Of a DNA stretch of 64,000 nt, positions 46,533 to 57,249 are shown in pieces. Under the pieces are notes generated by a model. The model did no database searches. It saw only the letters and a list, made by a program, of their open reading frames with translations, and was not told the origin of the DNA. Source of the DNA: an uncultured Pelagibacteraceae bacterium (GTDB lineage Bacteria; Pseudomonadota; Alphaproteobacteria; Pelagibacterales; Pelagibacteraceae). Location: the NCBI GenBank assembly GCA_902538915.1, contig CACBGZ010000002.1, positions 1-64,000 of the forward strand. Reading direction: 5' to 3'. How positions within the stretch are numbered: the first letter of the stretch is position 1; each line of letters begins with the position of its first letter. The position numbers and the translations under genes are program-made.

Positions 46533-47317
46533 TGAAAAAAGGAAAAAAATTATACGAGGGTAAAGCAAAGATTATTTATGCAACACAAGATAAAAATTTG
46601 GTGATACAATATTTTAAAGATGACGCTACAGCGTTTAATAACCAAAAAAAATCTACAATCGAGGGAAAAGGAGTTTTAAATAATAGAATTTCAGAACATA
46701 TTCTCTCAAATCTCTCACAAATAGGAATCAAAAATCACTTAGTCAAAAGATTAAATATGCGTGAACAAATAATAAAGTTTGTTGAAATTTTGCCAATCGA
46801 ATTTGTCGTCAGAAATGTTGCTACTGGTTCGTTAACCAAAAGACTTGGTATAGAAGATGGAACTGTTCTCAAAGAACCCTTAATTGAGTATTGCTTGAAA
46901 GACGACAAACTTGGAGATCCATTGATAGCTGAAGAGCATATTTATGCTTTTGAATGGGCAACAAAAAAAGAAATAGATAAAGTTAAAAAAATGATACTAA
47001 GAATAAACGATTTCATGATTGGTATGTTTAGAGGAGTTGGTATTAACCTTATTGATTTCAAATTAGAATTTGGAAGAATAAAAATTAATGGAAAAAATGA
47101 AATAATTCTAGCTGATGAAATAAGTCCAGATACTTGTAGATTGTGGGACTCAATAACTGACAAAAAACTCGATAAAGATAGATTTAGAAAAGATTTAGGA
47201 GGATTAATACCTGCTTACACTGAAGTTGCTAAAAGATTAGGGATATTGCATGAACAGTCTAATATATCTGCTGTGAATGTAACAAAATTATCATCCGTAA
47301 AGAAAAAAAATAAATGA
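46532..47317 (+). CDS. purC: SAICAR synthase
   Basis: Condenses CAIR with aspartate. The 261-residue protein shows [14 protein letters not shown], the motif [14 protein letters not shown] and [12 protein letters not shown]. It overlaps purS by 4 bases. The last 15 residues are a short lysine-rich extension. Confidence 0.95.
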   Translation: MKKGKKLYEGKAKIIYATQDKNLVIQYFKDDATAFNNQKKSTIEGKGVLNNRISEHILSNLSQIGIKNHLVKRLNMREQIIKFVEILPIEFVVRNVATGSLTKRLGIEDGTVLKEPLIEYCLKDDKLGDPLIAEEHIYAFEWATKKEIDKVKKMILRINDFMIGMFRGVGINLIDFKLEFGRIKINGKNEIILADEISPDTCRLWDSITDKKLDKDRFRKDLGGLIPAYTEVAKRLGILHEQSNISAVNVTKLSSVKKKNK

Positions 47318-47556
47318 AAATATCTGCAATAATAACATTAAAAAAAGATGTTTTAGATCCCCAAGGAAAAGTAATACATCAAACTTTGGAAGGTATGAAT
47401 TTTAAAAATGTTAATGAGGTCAGACAAGGAAAATATTTTGAAATTGATGTTAACGAAAATGATCCAAAAAAAGCTAAAGAGATTGTAGAAGATATGTGTG
47501 AGAAACTTTTGGCTAATCTTGTCATTGAAAATTATAAAATTATTGAGATACAATAA
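47314..47556 (+). CDS. purS: FGAM synthase subunit PurS
   Basis: The 80-residue subunit of the three-part FGAM synthase. [19 protein letters not shown] and [11 protein letters not shown] are typical. Its presence with small purL and separate purQ shows the multi-subunit enzyme rather than the single large gammaproteobacterial PurL. Confidence 0.93.
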   Translation: MKISAIITLKKDVLDPQGKVIHQTLEGMNFKNVNEVRQGKYFEIDVNENDPKKAKEIVEDMCEKLLANLVIENYKIIEIQ

Positions 47557-47559
47557 TTA

Positions 47560-48243
47560 ATGAAATCATCAGTAATTACCTTTCCTGGTTCAAATTGCGA
47601 TAGAGATATGGATGTTGCTTTAAAAAAGTTTGGTTTTAAAAATAAAATGATTTGGCATAACGATAATGAATTACCTAAAAGTGATTTAGTCGTTTTACCA
47701 GGTGGGTTCTCATATGGGGATTACCTGCGTTGTGGTAGTGTTGCTTCTAAATCTAAAATTATGCAATCAGTAATTAATTTTGCTAAATCAGGAGGTTTAG
47801 TAATGGGTATTTGCAACGGTTTTCAAATATTAGTTGAAACTGGTCTGGTCCCAGGAGTTTTATTAAGAAATAAATATTTAGAATTTATTTGTAAGAACGT
47901 ATTTGTAAAAATTGACAATAAAGACAATCCTTACTTCAAAAATCTTGAAAAAGATATTTTTGAACTTCACATTGCACACAACGAGGGAAACTATTTTTGT
48001 ACTGAAGACCAATTAAAAGAAATTAAAGATAATAATCAGGTAGCAATCTATTATTGTAACAATGATGGCAAAATAGAGGAAGAATTTAATCCAAATGGTT
48101 CAATTAAAAATATTGCTGGAATTTTAAATAAAGAAAAAAATGTATTAGGAATGATGCCTCACCCTGAGCGAATGATTGACAGTTGTTTATCTGGTGAAGA
48201 TGGTTCCTTATTTTTTAAAAACCTTCTTAATAATATTAAATAA
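47560..48243 (+). CDS. purQ: FGAM synthase glutaminase subunit PurQ
   Basis: Supplies ammonia from glutamine to PurL. The 227-residue class I amidotransferase has SYGDYLRCG, the nucleophile cysteine in GICNGFQIL, and MMPHPERM with the His-Glu pair. It follows purS by 3 bases and overlaps purL by one. Confidence 0.95.
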   Translation: MKSSVITFPGSNCDRDMDVALKKFGFKNKMIWHNDNELPKSDLVVLPGGFSYGDYLRCGSVASKSKIMQSVINFAKSGGLVMGICNGFQILVETGLVPGVLLRNKYLEFICKNVFVKIDNKDNPYFKNLEKDIFELHIAHNEGNYFCTEDQLKEIKDNNQVAIYYCNNDGKIEEEFNPNGSIKNIAGILNKEKNVLGMMPHPERMIDSCLSGEDGSLFFKNLLNNIK

Positions 48244-50432
48244 TGCAAGTAAATGAAAAATTAGCGGTAGAACATGGACTTAAAGTTGAAGAATACAAAC
48301 TTATTTGTAAATTACTTAAAAGAACTCCCAATCTTACAGAGCTTGGCATATTTTCAGCCATGTGGAACGAGCATTGCTCGTATAAATCCTCTAGACTTCA
48401 TTTAAAGAAATTACCCACTAAAGGAAAAAAAGTTATTCAGGGACCTGGTGAAAACGCTGGGGTAATTGATATTGAAGATGGGGATGCAATTGTTTTCAAA
48501 ATTGAAAGTCATAATCATCCCTCTTTCATTGAGCCTTATCAAGGAGCAGCAACTGGAGTAGGTGGAATAATGAGAGATGTATTTACAATGGGAGCAAGAC
48601 CAATAGCAAACTTAAACTCTATTCATTTTGGATCTACACAACATAAAAAAACTAAAAATTTATTGAGAGGTGTGGTTCATGGTATTGGAGGGTACGGAAA
48701 TTGTATGGGTGTTCCTACTATTGGAGGTCAAACTTGTTTTGATAGATCATACAATGGAAACATTTTAGTTAATGCAATGACTTTAGGATTAGTTAAAAAA
48801 AATAAAATTTTTTATTCTAAGGCAGCAGGGCTTAATAAGCCTGTCATATATGTTGGTTCTAAAACTGGAAGAGATGGCATCCACGGTGCTAGTATGGCAT
48901 CAGCAAGCTTTGATGATAAAATTGAGGAAAAAAAACCTACCGTGCAAGTGGGAGACCCTTTCACAGAAAAACTTTTATTAGAAGCTTGCTTAGAACTAAT
49001 GGCGGGAGACTCTATAATAGCTATTCAAGACATGGGGGCTGCTGGATTGACATCATCTAGTATTGAAATGGCGTCTAAGGGTAAATTAGGAATTGAAATT
49101 AATTTAGATAAAGTTCCTTGCAGAGAAACCAAAATGACACCATATGAAATCATGTTATCTGAAAGCCAGGAAAGAATGCTAATTGTATTAGAAAATGGAA
49201 AAGAAAATTTAGCCAAAAAAATATTTGATAAATGGGGTTTAGATTTTGCAGTTATTGGAAAAACCACAAATACAAAAAATATAGAACTATTTTTTAACTC
49301 AGAACAAGTGGCAAAAATACCTATTAATATACTAGTAGAAAATTCCCCAATGTATGATCGTAAATGGAAAAAAACAAAATTACCAAAAAAAAATAAAATT
49401 CAAAAAAAAGACCTTAAAAATTTAAAAATTTTAGACATTTTAAAAAAGATGATATCAAATCCAAATGTATGTAGCAAAAAATGGATATGGGAACAATATG
49501 ATCACACTGTAATGGGTGATACAATTCAAAAACCTGGGGGTAATTCTGGTGTTGTTAGGGTTCATGGAACAAACAAAGCCGTAGCCGCAGCTGTAGACTC
49601 TTCTGCAGTTTATTGTTGGGCTCATCCACTTACTGGTGGAAAACAAATAGTGTGCGAAAGTTGGAGAAACTTAATTTCTGTTGGCGCTAAACCTGTGGCA
49701 ATTACAAATTGTCTTAATTTTGGAAGCCCTGAAAAAGAGGAAAATATGGGTGAGTTTGTTGAATGCGTTGAAGGTATTGGCGAGGCTTCAAAATACTTAG
49801 CTTTTCCTGTGGTCTCAGGAAATGTTTCTTTTTACAATCAAACTAAGGAAATTGGAATTAAACCAACTCCTGTAATAGGTGGAGTGGGATTAATAAAAGA
49901 TTACACTAAAATGATTACGATGAATTTTAAGAGTGAGGGAAACCTGGTTTTGGTCATAGGTAAAACAGAGGGTCATTTAGATCAAAGTTTATTTGCTAGA
50001 ACAATTTTAGATGAAAAAAATGGTCCACCTCCTGAGATAAACTTGTTTAATGAAAAAAATAATGGCGAAACTATTTTAAAATTAATTGAGGATAACTATA
50101 TAAAAAGTGCGCATGATGTATCTTTAGGAGGAATTTTAATGGGAGTTTCAAAAATGTGTATTGAGGGAAATATAGGGATTGAGATAAAAAAACCTAATTC
50201 GTTATTAAATGAATTTGAATACTTTTTTAGCGAAGACCAAGGAAGATACATTATAGAAATTTCAAAATCTGATATAAAAAAGGTAACCAGTATTTTAGAA
50301 AAAAACGCAGTTCATTATGATGAAATTGGAACATTAGTTGGAAAATCAGTAAGTTTTAATGAAAAGACAATTGTTCCAGTTGACGAATTAAAGTCATACA
50401 ATAATAATTGGTTAAAAGATTATATGAGATAA
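48243..50432 (+). CDS. purL: FGAM synthase large subunit PurL (small type)
   Basis: ATP-dependent FGAM synthase, 729 residues, the small form that needs PurS and PurQ. It shows [12 protein letters not shown], the ATP site [24 protein letters not shown], and [11 protein letters not shown]. Last gene of the purB-C-S-Q-L run. Confidence 0.96.
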   Translation: MQVNEKLAVEHGLKVEEYKLICKLLKRTPNLTELGIFSAMWNEHCSYKSSRLHLKKLPTKGKKVIQGPGENAGVIDIEDGDAIVFKIESHNHPSFIEPYQGAATGVGGIMRDVFTMGARPIANLNSIHFGSTQHKKTKNLLRGVVHGIGGYGNCMGVPTIGGQTCFDRSYNGNILVNAMTLGLVKKNKIFYSKAAGLNKPVIYVGSKTGRDGIHGASMASASFDDKIEEKKPTVQVGDPFTEKLLLEACLELMAGDSIIAIQDMGAAGLTSSSIEMASKGKLGIEINLDKVPCRETKMTPYEIMLSESQERMLIVLENGKENLAKKIFDKWGLDFAVIGKTTNTKNIELFFNSEQVAKIPINILVENSPMYDRKWKKTKLPKKNKIQKKDLKNLKILDILKKMISNPNVCSKKWIWEQYDHTVMGDTIQKPGGNSGVVRVHGTNKAVAAAVDSSAVYCWAHPLTGGKQIVCESWRNLISVGAKPVAITNCLNFGSPEKEENMGEFVECVEGIGEASKYLAFPVVSGNVSFYNQTKEIGIKPTPVIGGVGLIKDYTKMITMNFKSEGNLVLVIGKTEGHLDQSLFARTILDEKNGPPPEINLFNEKNNGETILKLIEDNYIKSAHDVSLGGILMGVSKMCIEGNIGIEIKKPNSLLNEFEYFFSEDQGRYIIEISKSDIKKVTSILEKNAVHYDEIGTLVGKSVSFNEKTIVPVDELKSYNNNWLKDYMR

Positions 50433-50436
50433 TAAA

Positions 50437-50589
50437 ATGGCGATGGATTTAAAAGAAATTGAAAGGTTAATAAAGGAAGCATTTTCGGATGCCACTGTTG
50501 AAATACAAGATTTAGCTGGTGATGGTAATCATTATTCAGCAACAGTTACTTCGTCAAAATTTTCTGGTAAAAGTAAGATTGAACAATAA
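50437..50589 (+). CDS. short BolA-family protein (C-terminally truncated)
   Basis: A 50-residue product: MAMDLKEIERLIKEAFSDAT, then VEIQDLAGDGNHYSATVTSS and a FSGKSKIEQ end. This is the first two thirds of a BolA/IbaG domain, which normally runs about 75-80 residues and ends with an HR/VY helix. The final TAA overlaps the ATG of grxD (TAATG). BolA partners CGFS glutaredoxins in [2Fe-2S] handling, so the neighbour fits. Whether the short form is functional is open. It was below usual length cut-offs. Confidence 0.7.
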   Translation: MAMDLKEIERLIKEAFSDATVEIQDLAGDGNHYSATVTSSKFSGKSKIEQ

Positions 50590-50924
50590 TGGATGAACAA
50601 GTAAAATCTTTAATACAAAATCACATAGACAATAATGAGGTTTGTTTGTTTATGAAAGGAACCCCTGATGCTCCTCAATGTGGATTTTCGATGGCAGTTG
50701 CAAATATACTCAAAATTCTTGAAGTAAATTACAAAGGTATTAATGTTTTGGAAGATCAATCTTTAAGGGATGGTATAAAAACTTTTAGTGATTGGCCAAC
50801 AATACCGCAGCTCTATATTAAAAAAGAATTTGTCGGTGGTTGTGACATTGTTAAAGAAATGTATGCAAGCGGAGAACTTGCAAAGCTCTTTGGGGACAAA
50901 AATATTCAGTATAAAAAGTCTTAA
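50589..50924 (+). CDS. grxD: monothiol glutaredoxin (CGFS type)
   Basis: A 111-residue Grx4-type protein with the CGFS active site (PDAPQCGFSMAVANIL) and TIPQLYIKKEFVGGCDIV glutathione-binding region. It carries or transfers [2Fe-2S] clusters, usually with BolA. It is joined to a short bolA upstream by a one-base overlap and convergent with the autotransporter gene (4-base overlap of stops). Confidence 0.95.
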   Translation: MDEQVKSLIQNHIDNNEVCLFMKGTPDAPQCGFSMAVANILKILEVNYKGINVLEDQSLRDGIKTFSDWPTIPQLYIKKEFVGGCDIVKEMYASGELAKLFGDKNIQYKKS

Positions 50925-53359
50925 AACTTGTTAACAACTTCTATTTTTGCACCGTAATTATCTATTTCGCTTAATAAATCATAGTTTGAACTTAATTTTA
51001 TATCAAAACCGTTTATGACTCGATTATAATTAATCTGTGCAGTTTCATTTTCCAACTCTAAAACAAACTCTTCATTCCTATGAGTAACATATCCAGTTAA
51101 CAAATATAAAGTATCACTATGACTATTCTTAGTTTGAAATCTCTCATAAAAAAACATCATTGAAAGACCTGTATCATTTAATATATCAAAACCAATTTTG
51201 CCTTTAATACTCTCATCGTCTTCTTGATCAATAGATTTAGTATATTTTGTGTTAGGATCTGACACATAATTTAAAGAAACATCGGAACTTGGACTAAGAT
51301 CATAACCAAGGTCTAAAGCCATAGAGGGTCTTAAAATGTAATCCTCTTTTAAAATTTCATTACTTATAATAAAACCTCCAGATATTCCTAACGTTTCAAC
51401 AGTTTGTTTGTCGTACTGAAGAGCATTAATTCCTTTTTCACTATAATCATCTAAAGTTGTATGACTAATATCTAGTTTAAAGTTTGGGGATATATCTCTA
51501 TTTTTTTTTTTGAAAGTATTTATATAATGCAAGGACCCAAAAACTTGATTTCCGTTTCTATCACCATTTAAAGTATTGTTGCCATCTTTTCTTATATTTT
51601 TGAAATCGAGTCTACTTAATCCTAAAATTCCTTCTAAATATTTATTTTTTCCAATGTTGAGTGTTCTATAAGTTGAAAAACTGTATGCATCAATATCTGT
51701 AGATGTACCCTTATTACCCACATCTACATCCTCGTCGGTATAAGTAATAGTGTAACCTTGTACAGTTTTTTCGTCAGTTTTCTTATCAAATCCTAATGTT
51801 ATTGCTTTTGAAGAAATATCCTTTCTTGATGAATTTTTAGTGCTACCAACTCCTCCAACACTCACACTACCCTCACTCCAAAATAACCATCTTTCTTTTA
51901 TATTTTTTTGAGGTTTGTTATAATTGACTGACTGAAAAAGTATTTCTGAAATTTTTTCTAATTTAGGATCAACAAAATTTAGATTAATACTTTGAGGTTT
52001 TAAATCTTCTTCCAAGCTATAACCTCTTATCCAATTAAGTCTGTTGAAAATTGGGCTGATTACATGTGAAAGTATTTTTTTAGGTGCACTAGTTTGAGCT
52101 TCGATCAATCCTACTACATCTTTATTATTCAATGGATTTGATCTTGTGGTTCCAGTTGAAAAATTATATGTGGTTGTATCGTCACTTGGTATCCCAGCGT
52201 AATTATTTCTTGAAATATCTATGATTGCAGTTGCATCTATCTGAACGTAATAATCTGAATTTATCTCTAAATCAGATGATGGGTTTAAAGTTATTTGAGT
52301 ATTGCTTGATAAAGTTGCATCAGTTGCAACATTAAAAGTTTGCACAACGCTGTTATCACTAGCTTTTTTTAAAGTAATATTTCCACTTCCAATTTTAATA
52401 ATTTCACTGAAATTCAAAACTATATTTGTAGAACAATCTACATCTGTTTCATTATCACTTGGTGAAGATGAACTTAATGTTGGGGCAGTTCCTGGAAAAT
52501 CATCTTTATCCCAAGTAGGGCTATTAATAAGTGTTCCATCATTATTATTTACCTCTCCAAATAATGTGGATGAGCCTGTTCCATTATTTTCACCATTTAC
52601 TTCGTCATCCATTGACCAATACTCACTTAAAGATCCTGATGAGGTATAATCACCATAGTTCTCACCTGCATACAAAGTTTCTCCTCCATTATACAATTGT
52701 ACTATTTCTGCTGCAGAGAGTGTTGAACTCCATATAGCCACCTCATCTATTTTGCCGTTAAAATGATATTTTACTCTATTGTCAGCATCATTTGGAATGT
52801 GAGGATATTTGTTAGTTCTACCAGCCCCTATGTACAATCTTTGATTTGTATTTTCAACAATTGGAACTTTACCATTATTGTCAGCAACTAATGCAACACC
52901 ATCAACATAAAGTTTCATTACGTTAGTAGATTCTTGAAATGTAACGGTCTGCATTTGCCAGGTTCCTATATTTATGTCTGTGCTGGAATTCACTTGTGCC
53001 CAGGTATCATCATCAGCTCCATCACCTGCCCAAAAAGACCATTCTTCATCAGCTGCTATATAAACCATAAAGCCACCTCCTTCATCTCCATTAATCGTGT
53101 CTGTTCGAGATGTCACTGATGACTGAAAATCACTTGAAGCTCCTGTTTTAACCCAAACGTTTACTGAAAAATCACCAGTTGGATTCATTGACGCGTCAAA
53201 AGGAAAGTCTACATAATTTGTTGAGCCATCAAAACTTAATGAATAATCAGCTGAAAAAGTATGATTTTGTAAATCAAAAAAAGAAACTAAAAGTAAAATT
53301 ATAAAATTATTTTTGTATTTACGAAAATATTTAAAATATAAATTTGAAAAAAATTTCAT
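50921..53359 (-). CDS. autotransporter-like outer-membrane protein with LamG and Ig-like domains
   Basis: An 812-residue secreted protein from the ATG at 53359 (a TTG at 53368 is less likely). There is a signal peptide to about residue 37, then a LamG/concanavalin-like domain (about 40-235, with GNVYVDF-like and KLYVDGVALV strands). An Ig-like Big_5-type domain follows (about 288-405: SPSDNETDVDCSTNIVLNFSE). A C-terminal beta-barrel of about 330 residues ends in Phe (VVNKF). It should display adhesion or carbohydrate-binding domains on the cell surface. The gene is solitary and convergent with grxD. Confidence 0.75.
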   Translation of the reverse strand: MKFFSNLYFKYFRKYKNNFIILLLVSFFDLQNHTFSADYSLSFDGSTNYVDFPFDASMNPTGDFSVNVWVKTGASSDFQSSVTSRTDTINGDEGGGFMVYIAADEEWSFWAGDGADDDTWAQVNSSTDINIGTWQMQTVTFQESTNVMKLYVDGVALVADNNGKVPIVENTNQRLYIGAGRTNKYPHIPNDADNRVKYHFNGKIDEVAIWSSTLSAAEIVQLYNGGETLYAGENYGDYTSSGSLSEYWSMDDEVNGENNGTGSSTLFGEVNNNDGTLINSPTWDKDDFPGTAPTLSSSSPSDNETDVDCSTNIVLNFSEIIKIGSGNITLKKASDNSVVQTFNVATDATLSSNTQITLNPSSDLEINSDYYVQIDATAIIDISRNNYAGIPSDDTTTYNFSTGTTRSNPLNNKDVVGLIEAQTSAPKKILSHVISPIFNRLNWIRGYSLEEDLKPQSINLNFVDPKLEKISEILFQSVNYNKPQKNIKERWLFWSEGSVSVGGVGSTKNSSRKDISSKAITLGFDKKTDEKTVQGYTITYTDEDVDVGNKGTSTDIDAYSFSTYRTLNIGKNKYLEGILGLSRLDFKNIRKDGNNTLNGDRNGNQVFGSLHYINTFKKKNRDISPNFKLDISHTTLDDYSEKGINALQYDKQTVETLGISGGFIISNEILKEDYILRPSMALDLGYDLSPSSDVSLNYVSDPNTKYTKSIDQEDDESIKGKIGFDILNDTGLSMMFFYERFQTKNSHSDTLYLLTGYVTHRNEEFVLELENETAQINYNRVINGFDIKLSSNYDLLSEIDNYGAKIEVVNKF

Positions 53360-53414
53360 TTTATTCAAACATAAACTAAAAATATAAATTTTTAATTAAT
53401 ATTTTTTTAACAAT

Positions 53415-54032
53415 CTATCTAGAATAATACTCGATTACCAAATTAGGTTCCATAACGATTGGATAAGGAACCTCTTCAAATTTAGGGATTCTTACAAATT
53501 TAAGTTTTTTATTTTTTTCATCCATTTGAATATATTCAGGGATTTCTCTCTCTTTATTTGCCATAGCTATATCTATAATAGCTAGCTGTTTTGATTTGTC
53601 CTTAATCTCAATTGAGTCTTCCTCTTTTACTAAGTAACTAGAAATGTTTACTCTTTTACCATTAACCTTAACATGTCCGTGATTAATTAATTGTCTTGCA
53701 GAAAAAATAGTAGTTGCAAATTTTGCTCTATAAATAATTGCATCTAATCTTCTTTCTAATAAACCTATTAAATTTTCACCGGTATCACCTCTTTGCATAC
53801 TTGCTTTTTTATAAATATTTCTAAATTGTCTCTCGTTAATATTACCATAATAAGCTTTGAGTTTTTGTTTAGCTTGTAATTGAATTCCATAATCTGAGGG
53901 CTTAGAAGTTTTTGTTTGACCATGTTGACCCGGGCCATATGCTCTTGTGTTAAATGGACTTTTGGGCCTTCCCCATAAGTTAACTTTTAATCTTCTATCA
54001 ATTTTATGTTTAGAGTTTAATCTTTTTGTCAT
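53415..54032 (-). CDS. rpsD: 30S ribosomal protein S4
   Basis: S4 binds 16S rRNA early and sits by the mRNA entry. The 205-residue product has [36 protein letters not shown] (S4 RNA-binding domain) and the usual C-terminus. It stands alone here, apart from the other ribosomal operons, as in many alphaproteobacteria. Confidence 0.97.
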   Translation of the reverse strand: MTKRLNSKHKIDRRLKVNLWGRPKSPFNTRAYGPGQHGQTKTSKPSDYGIQLQAKQKLKAYYGNINERQFRNIYKKASMQRGDTGENLIGLLERRLDAIIYRAKFATTIFSARQLINHGHVKVNGKRVNISSYLVKEEDSIEIKDKSKQLAIIDIAMANKEREIPEYIQMDEKNKKLKFVRIPKFEEVPYPIVMEPNLVIEYYSR

Positions 54033-54072
54033 TTAGTAAAGGGTCTTATAAACTTACTCATTATTTTGTCAA

Positions 54073-54786
54073 TCAGCGTTTTTTACCAAGACTTGCAAAT
54101 ACACTTGATAAAATACGAGTTTCTTTATCTGAAAGTTCCATTCTATAAAAAATATTTCTTAAATTCTCAAGCATTATAGGTTTTTTCTCTTTTGGTTTAA
54201 AAAAGTTTATTTCGTTGAGATTATTTAGACATAAATTAATCATAGATTGAATTTCTTTTTTTGAGGCTTTCTTTACCTTTTTGGATTTTTTAAACTGGTT
54301 TGATTTAAAGCTTAATAAACTTGATATAAATTGTGCAATAATAATAAGGCTGTGAGATAAATTCAAAGATTTAAAATTAATATTTGTTGGAATTTGTAAA
54401 GTGTAATTTGCATAACTAACTTCTTTATTTGATAAACCTGATGCTTCTGAGCCAAATAAAAATCCAATTTTTTTTCTAAAATCTATTTTTTTTAAACCCT
54501 CAAGATTAATATGTTTCACATTTTTGTTTCTAAATCTTGCAGATGTAGCAATCAATATATCAATATCTCCCAAGGAACTTTCTAAATTATTAAATACTTT
54601 ACTTTTTTTTATAATATCTTTTGCCCCAACGGATGTCGCTAATATCTTATCATTAGGAAAAATAGGTTTTGGATCAATCAGATAGAGCTTTTGAAAATTA
54701 AAATTCTTTAATGCTCTTGCGCAAGCACCAATATTTTCTGAAAGCTGAGGTTTGTGTAAAATAAATGTAACTTTGTTTTTGTTCAT
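54073..54786 (-). CDS. trmJ: tRNA/rRNA ribose methyltransferase (TrmJ-like)
   Basis: A 237-residue SpoU-class protein. Motif 1 KPQLSENIGACARALKNF at the N-terminus, motif 2 FLFGSEASGLSN and motif 3 SLNLSHSLIIIAQF are diagnostic of TrmJ-type 2'-O-methyltransferases acting at tRNA position 32. The C-terminal domain is basic. It starts after the DUF1989 gene and precedes rpsD. Confidence 0.85.
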   Translation of the reverse strand: MNKNKVTFILHKPQLSENIGACARALKNFNFQKLYLIDPKPIFPNDKILATSVGAKDIIKKSKVFNNLESSLGDIDILIATSARFRNKNVKHINLEGLKKIDFRKKIGFLFGSEASGLSNKEVSYANYTLQIPTNINFKSLNLSHSLIIIAQFISSLLSFKSNQFKKSKKVKKASKKEIQSMINLCLNNLNEINFFKPKEKKPIMLENLRNIFYRMELSDKETRILSSVFASLGKKR

Positions 54787-55647
54787 TTATTTGATGCCGT
54801 GATTTCTATTATAATTTGACAATTTAGATGAATTAATTCCTTTTAGAAATTTTTGATCAACATCCCATATTGAAACCTTTAACGGATAACACTTTGCAAC
54901 ATCAGATGAATGCTCTGATCCACAGTCTCCACCTGGGCAAGCAGATAAAGCTCCTAATAAATCTGTTTCTGCAAAAAATTCTAAATAATCACCAGGTCTT
55001 ACTGGACTTGACTTCATAAAATATTGCTTAGTGTCATTAGTAAAACCAGTAAGCATGAATACATTTAGTACATCATGTACAATTTTTTCTGCGTCATCTA
55101 ATTTGACATTTTTTTCTTTAACTAAAGCTCTTGTCAAATTTGAGTGACAACAATAATGATAATCGTTGTTTGATGTTAGCTTATACGTATAAGGATCACA
55201 TCTAGTACCAATGACATCATGAACCGAGCCCCCATCTTTATCATAACCATACCAATCTAATGTATCCCACGTAATTGTAGCTAATGATCTTAAATATGGA
55301 AAACTGCTGAACATTTTATCTCCAACTGAAATATGTGTTCCATATAGAGCTCTAGTTTTTCCTGAATAAAATTTTTCATTTAAATTATCGGCTTGAAATA
55401 AGTTTAAATCTCCAACTTGTGGTCCTTCAACACTTTCAATTCTAAAAAAATTACCTGATTTGACATTAAAAGTTTTAGCATCTCTTGGAGGAACAATAAC
55501 TTGATCGATTTGTTTAATATGTTTTCTCGCTTCATGTAATATTTCAAGATTATTATTTATGCTTTCATTTGGATAACAAACTACAGGCTCTGCTCCTACT
55601 CTACTTTTGATATCAGTAGGTTTCATAGAGAACTTCTTAATTTTCAT
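54787..55647 (-). CDS. DUF1989 (urea carboxylase-associated family) protein
   Basis: A 286-residue protein. VVPPRDAKTF-like start of the domain (VIVPPRDAKTFNVKSGNFFRI), QVGDLNLFQADN, and DCGSEHSSDVAKCYPLKVSI mark the DUF1989 fold. It has many conserved Cys/His (HYCCHSNLTR, CPGGDCGSEH) suggesting a metal site. The family is often linked to urea or guanidine-related degradation. Here it is joined one base from cimA, with no urea genes nearby, so the role is unclear. Confidence 0.8.
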   Translation of the reverse strand: MKIKKFSMKPTDIKSRVGAEPVVCYPNESINNNLEILHEARKHIKQIDQVIVPPRDAKTFNVKSGNFFRIESVEGPQVGDLNLFQADNLNEKFYSGKTRALYGTHISVGDKMFSSFPYLRSLATITWDTLDWYGYDKDGGSVHDVIGTRCDPYTYKLTSNNDYHYCCHSNLTRALVKEKNVKLDDAEKIVHDVLNVFMLTGFTNDTKQYFMKSSPVRPGDYLEFFAETDLLGALSACPGGDCGSEHSSDVAKCYPLKVSIWDVDQKFLKGINSSKLSNYNRNHGIK

Positions 55648-57249
55648 TTATTTACTTGCAGGTGCTTTATCCTTAAATAACTTAAAATCTAAACTATCGA
55701 TAAGAGCTTTAAACGATGCATCAATTATGTTCGGAGATACGCCAATAGTAAACCAATTTTTTCCTTGAGAGTCTGTGCTTTCAATAGATACTCTTGTAGT
55801 AGCTTCAGTTCCTGTATTTAAAATTCTTACCTTATAGTCAACTAGTTTTAAATCTTTTAAATATTCAGAGTATTTTTCTAACTTAGTAACATTATTTCTT
55901 ATAGCGTTGTCTAAAGCATGAACGGGTCCATTACCTTCACCTTCACAGACTATTTGCTCACCATCAACTTCTAATTTTGCTTTTGCTTTTGAAACTATTT
56001 TATCTTGATCGTTTTTTGAAACTGAAACGTCGTATTCTTTTATTGAGATATATCTTGGAATTTCTCCCATTACTCTTCTTGCCAGTAACTCAAAAGATGC
56101 GTCGGCTCCATCATAACTGTAACCAATGAACTCTCTATCTTTAACTTCTTCTAATAGTTTTTTAACCTTAGGATCATTTTCCTGAATATCGATTCCAATA
56201 GTTTTAAGTCTAGACAAGATATTTGATTTACCTGACTGATCAGAAACAACTATATTTCTGTTATTACCAACTTCTTCAGGATTAATGTGCTCATAAGTTT
56301 TAGGATCTTTTTGAACAGCAGATACATGTAAACCGCCTTTATGTGAAAACGCAGCAGCACCAACATATGGTAAATGCTTATTCGGTTTTCTGTTAAGTAT
56401 CTCATCAAGCAACCTTGAACATTGCGTAATATGTTTGATATTTTTTTCTTTAATACTTATTTCAAATTTATCTGATAACTCTTTCTTAAGATGAAAAGTT
56501 GGAATAATTGACATTAAATTAGCATTACCGCATCTTTCACCTAAGCCATTTATAGTGCCTTGAATTTGTCTCGCTCCTGATAAGACAGCTGCTATTGAGT
56601 TTGCAACAGCGTTACCAGTATCATTATGTGCATGAATACCTAAATTTTCACCAGGTATGTGTTCAGAAACTTCTTTTACTATCTTAGTTACTTCATGAGG
56701 AAGTGTGCCGCCATTAGTATCGCATAGAACTATCCATTTAGCTCCGTTATCATAAGCAGCTTTGATACAAGCTAAAGCATATTCAGGGTTTGCCTTGTAG
56801 CCATCAAAGAAGTGTTCTGCATCAAACATGAACTCTTTATTATTTTTTACAAAATGCTTTGTTGTTTCTTTTATGTTTTCTAAATTTTCCTCTTTAGATA
56901 TTCCTAAAGCAACATCGACATGAAAATCCCAAGACTTTCCAACTAAACAAACAGATTTAGTATTAGAATTTAAAATTGCTGACAAACCTGGATCATTTTC
57001 AGCACTTCGTCCCGCTTTTTTTGTCATACCAAAAGCGGTAAAGGTAGAGTTCTTTAAATCTAAACCTTTCTGAAAAAATTCTGTATCAGACGGATTAGCA
57101 CCTGGCCAACCACCTTCGATGTAATCTACACCAAGATCATCTAAAGCATGCGCAATTTTTGCTTTTTCATCAATTGAAAAATGCACACCTTGAGTTTGCG
57201 CTCCATCTCTAAGTGTTGTGTCAAATATGTATAATCTTTCTTTACTCAT
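55648..57249 (-). CDS. cimA: (R)-citramalate synthase
   Basis: Condenses acetyl-CoA and pyruvate to citramalate, the threonine-independent route to isoleucine. The 533-residue protein has DTTLRDGAQTQGV, the metal-site HAHND, GLGERCGNANL and a C-terminal regulatory domain (LVDYKVRILNTGTEATTRV), matching CimA rather than LeuA. It overlaps cysS by 4 bases. Confidence 0.9.
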   Translation of the reverse strand: MSKERLYIFDTTLRDGAQTQGVHFSIDEKAKIAHALDDLGVDYIEGGWPGANPSDTEFFQKGLDLKNSTFTAFGMTKKAGRSAENDPGLSAILNSNTKSVCLVGKSWDFHVDVALGISKEENLENIKETTKHFVKNNKEFMFDAEHFFDGYKANPEYALACIKAAYDNGAKWIVLCDTNGGTLPHEVTKIVKEVSEHIPGENLGIHAHNDTGNAVANSIAAVLSGARQIQGTINGLGERCGNANLMSIIPTFHLKKELSDKFEISIKEKNIKHITQCSRLLDEILNRKPNKHLPYVGAAAFSHKGGLHVSAVQKDPKTYEHINPEEVGNNRNIVVSDQSGKSNILSRLKTIGIDIQENDPKVKKLLEEVKDREFIGYSYDGADASFELLARRVMGEIPRYISIKEYDVSVSKNDQDKIVSKAKAKLEVDGEQIVCEGEGNGPVHALDNAIRNNVTKLEKYSEYLKDLKLVDYKVRILNTGTEATTRVSIESTDSQGKNWFTIGVSPNIIDASFKALIDSLDFKLFKDKAPASK

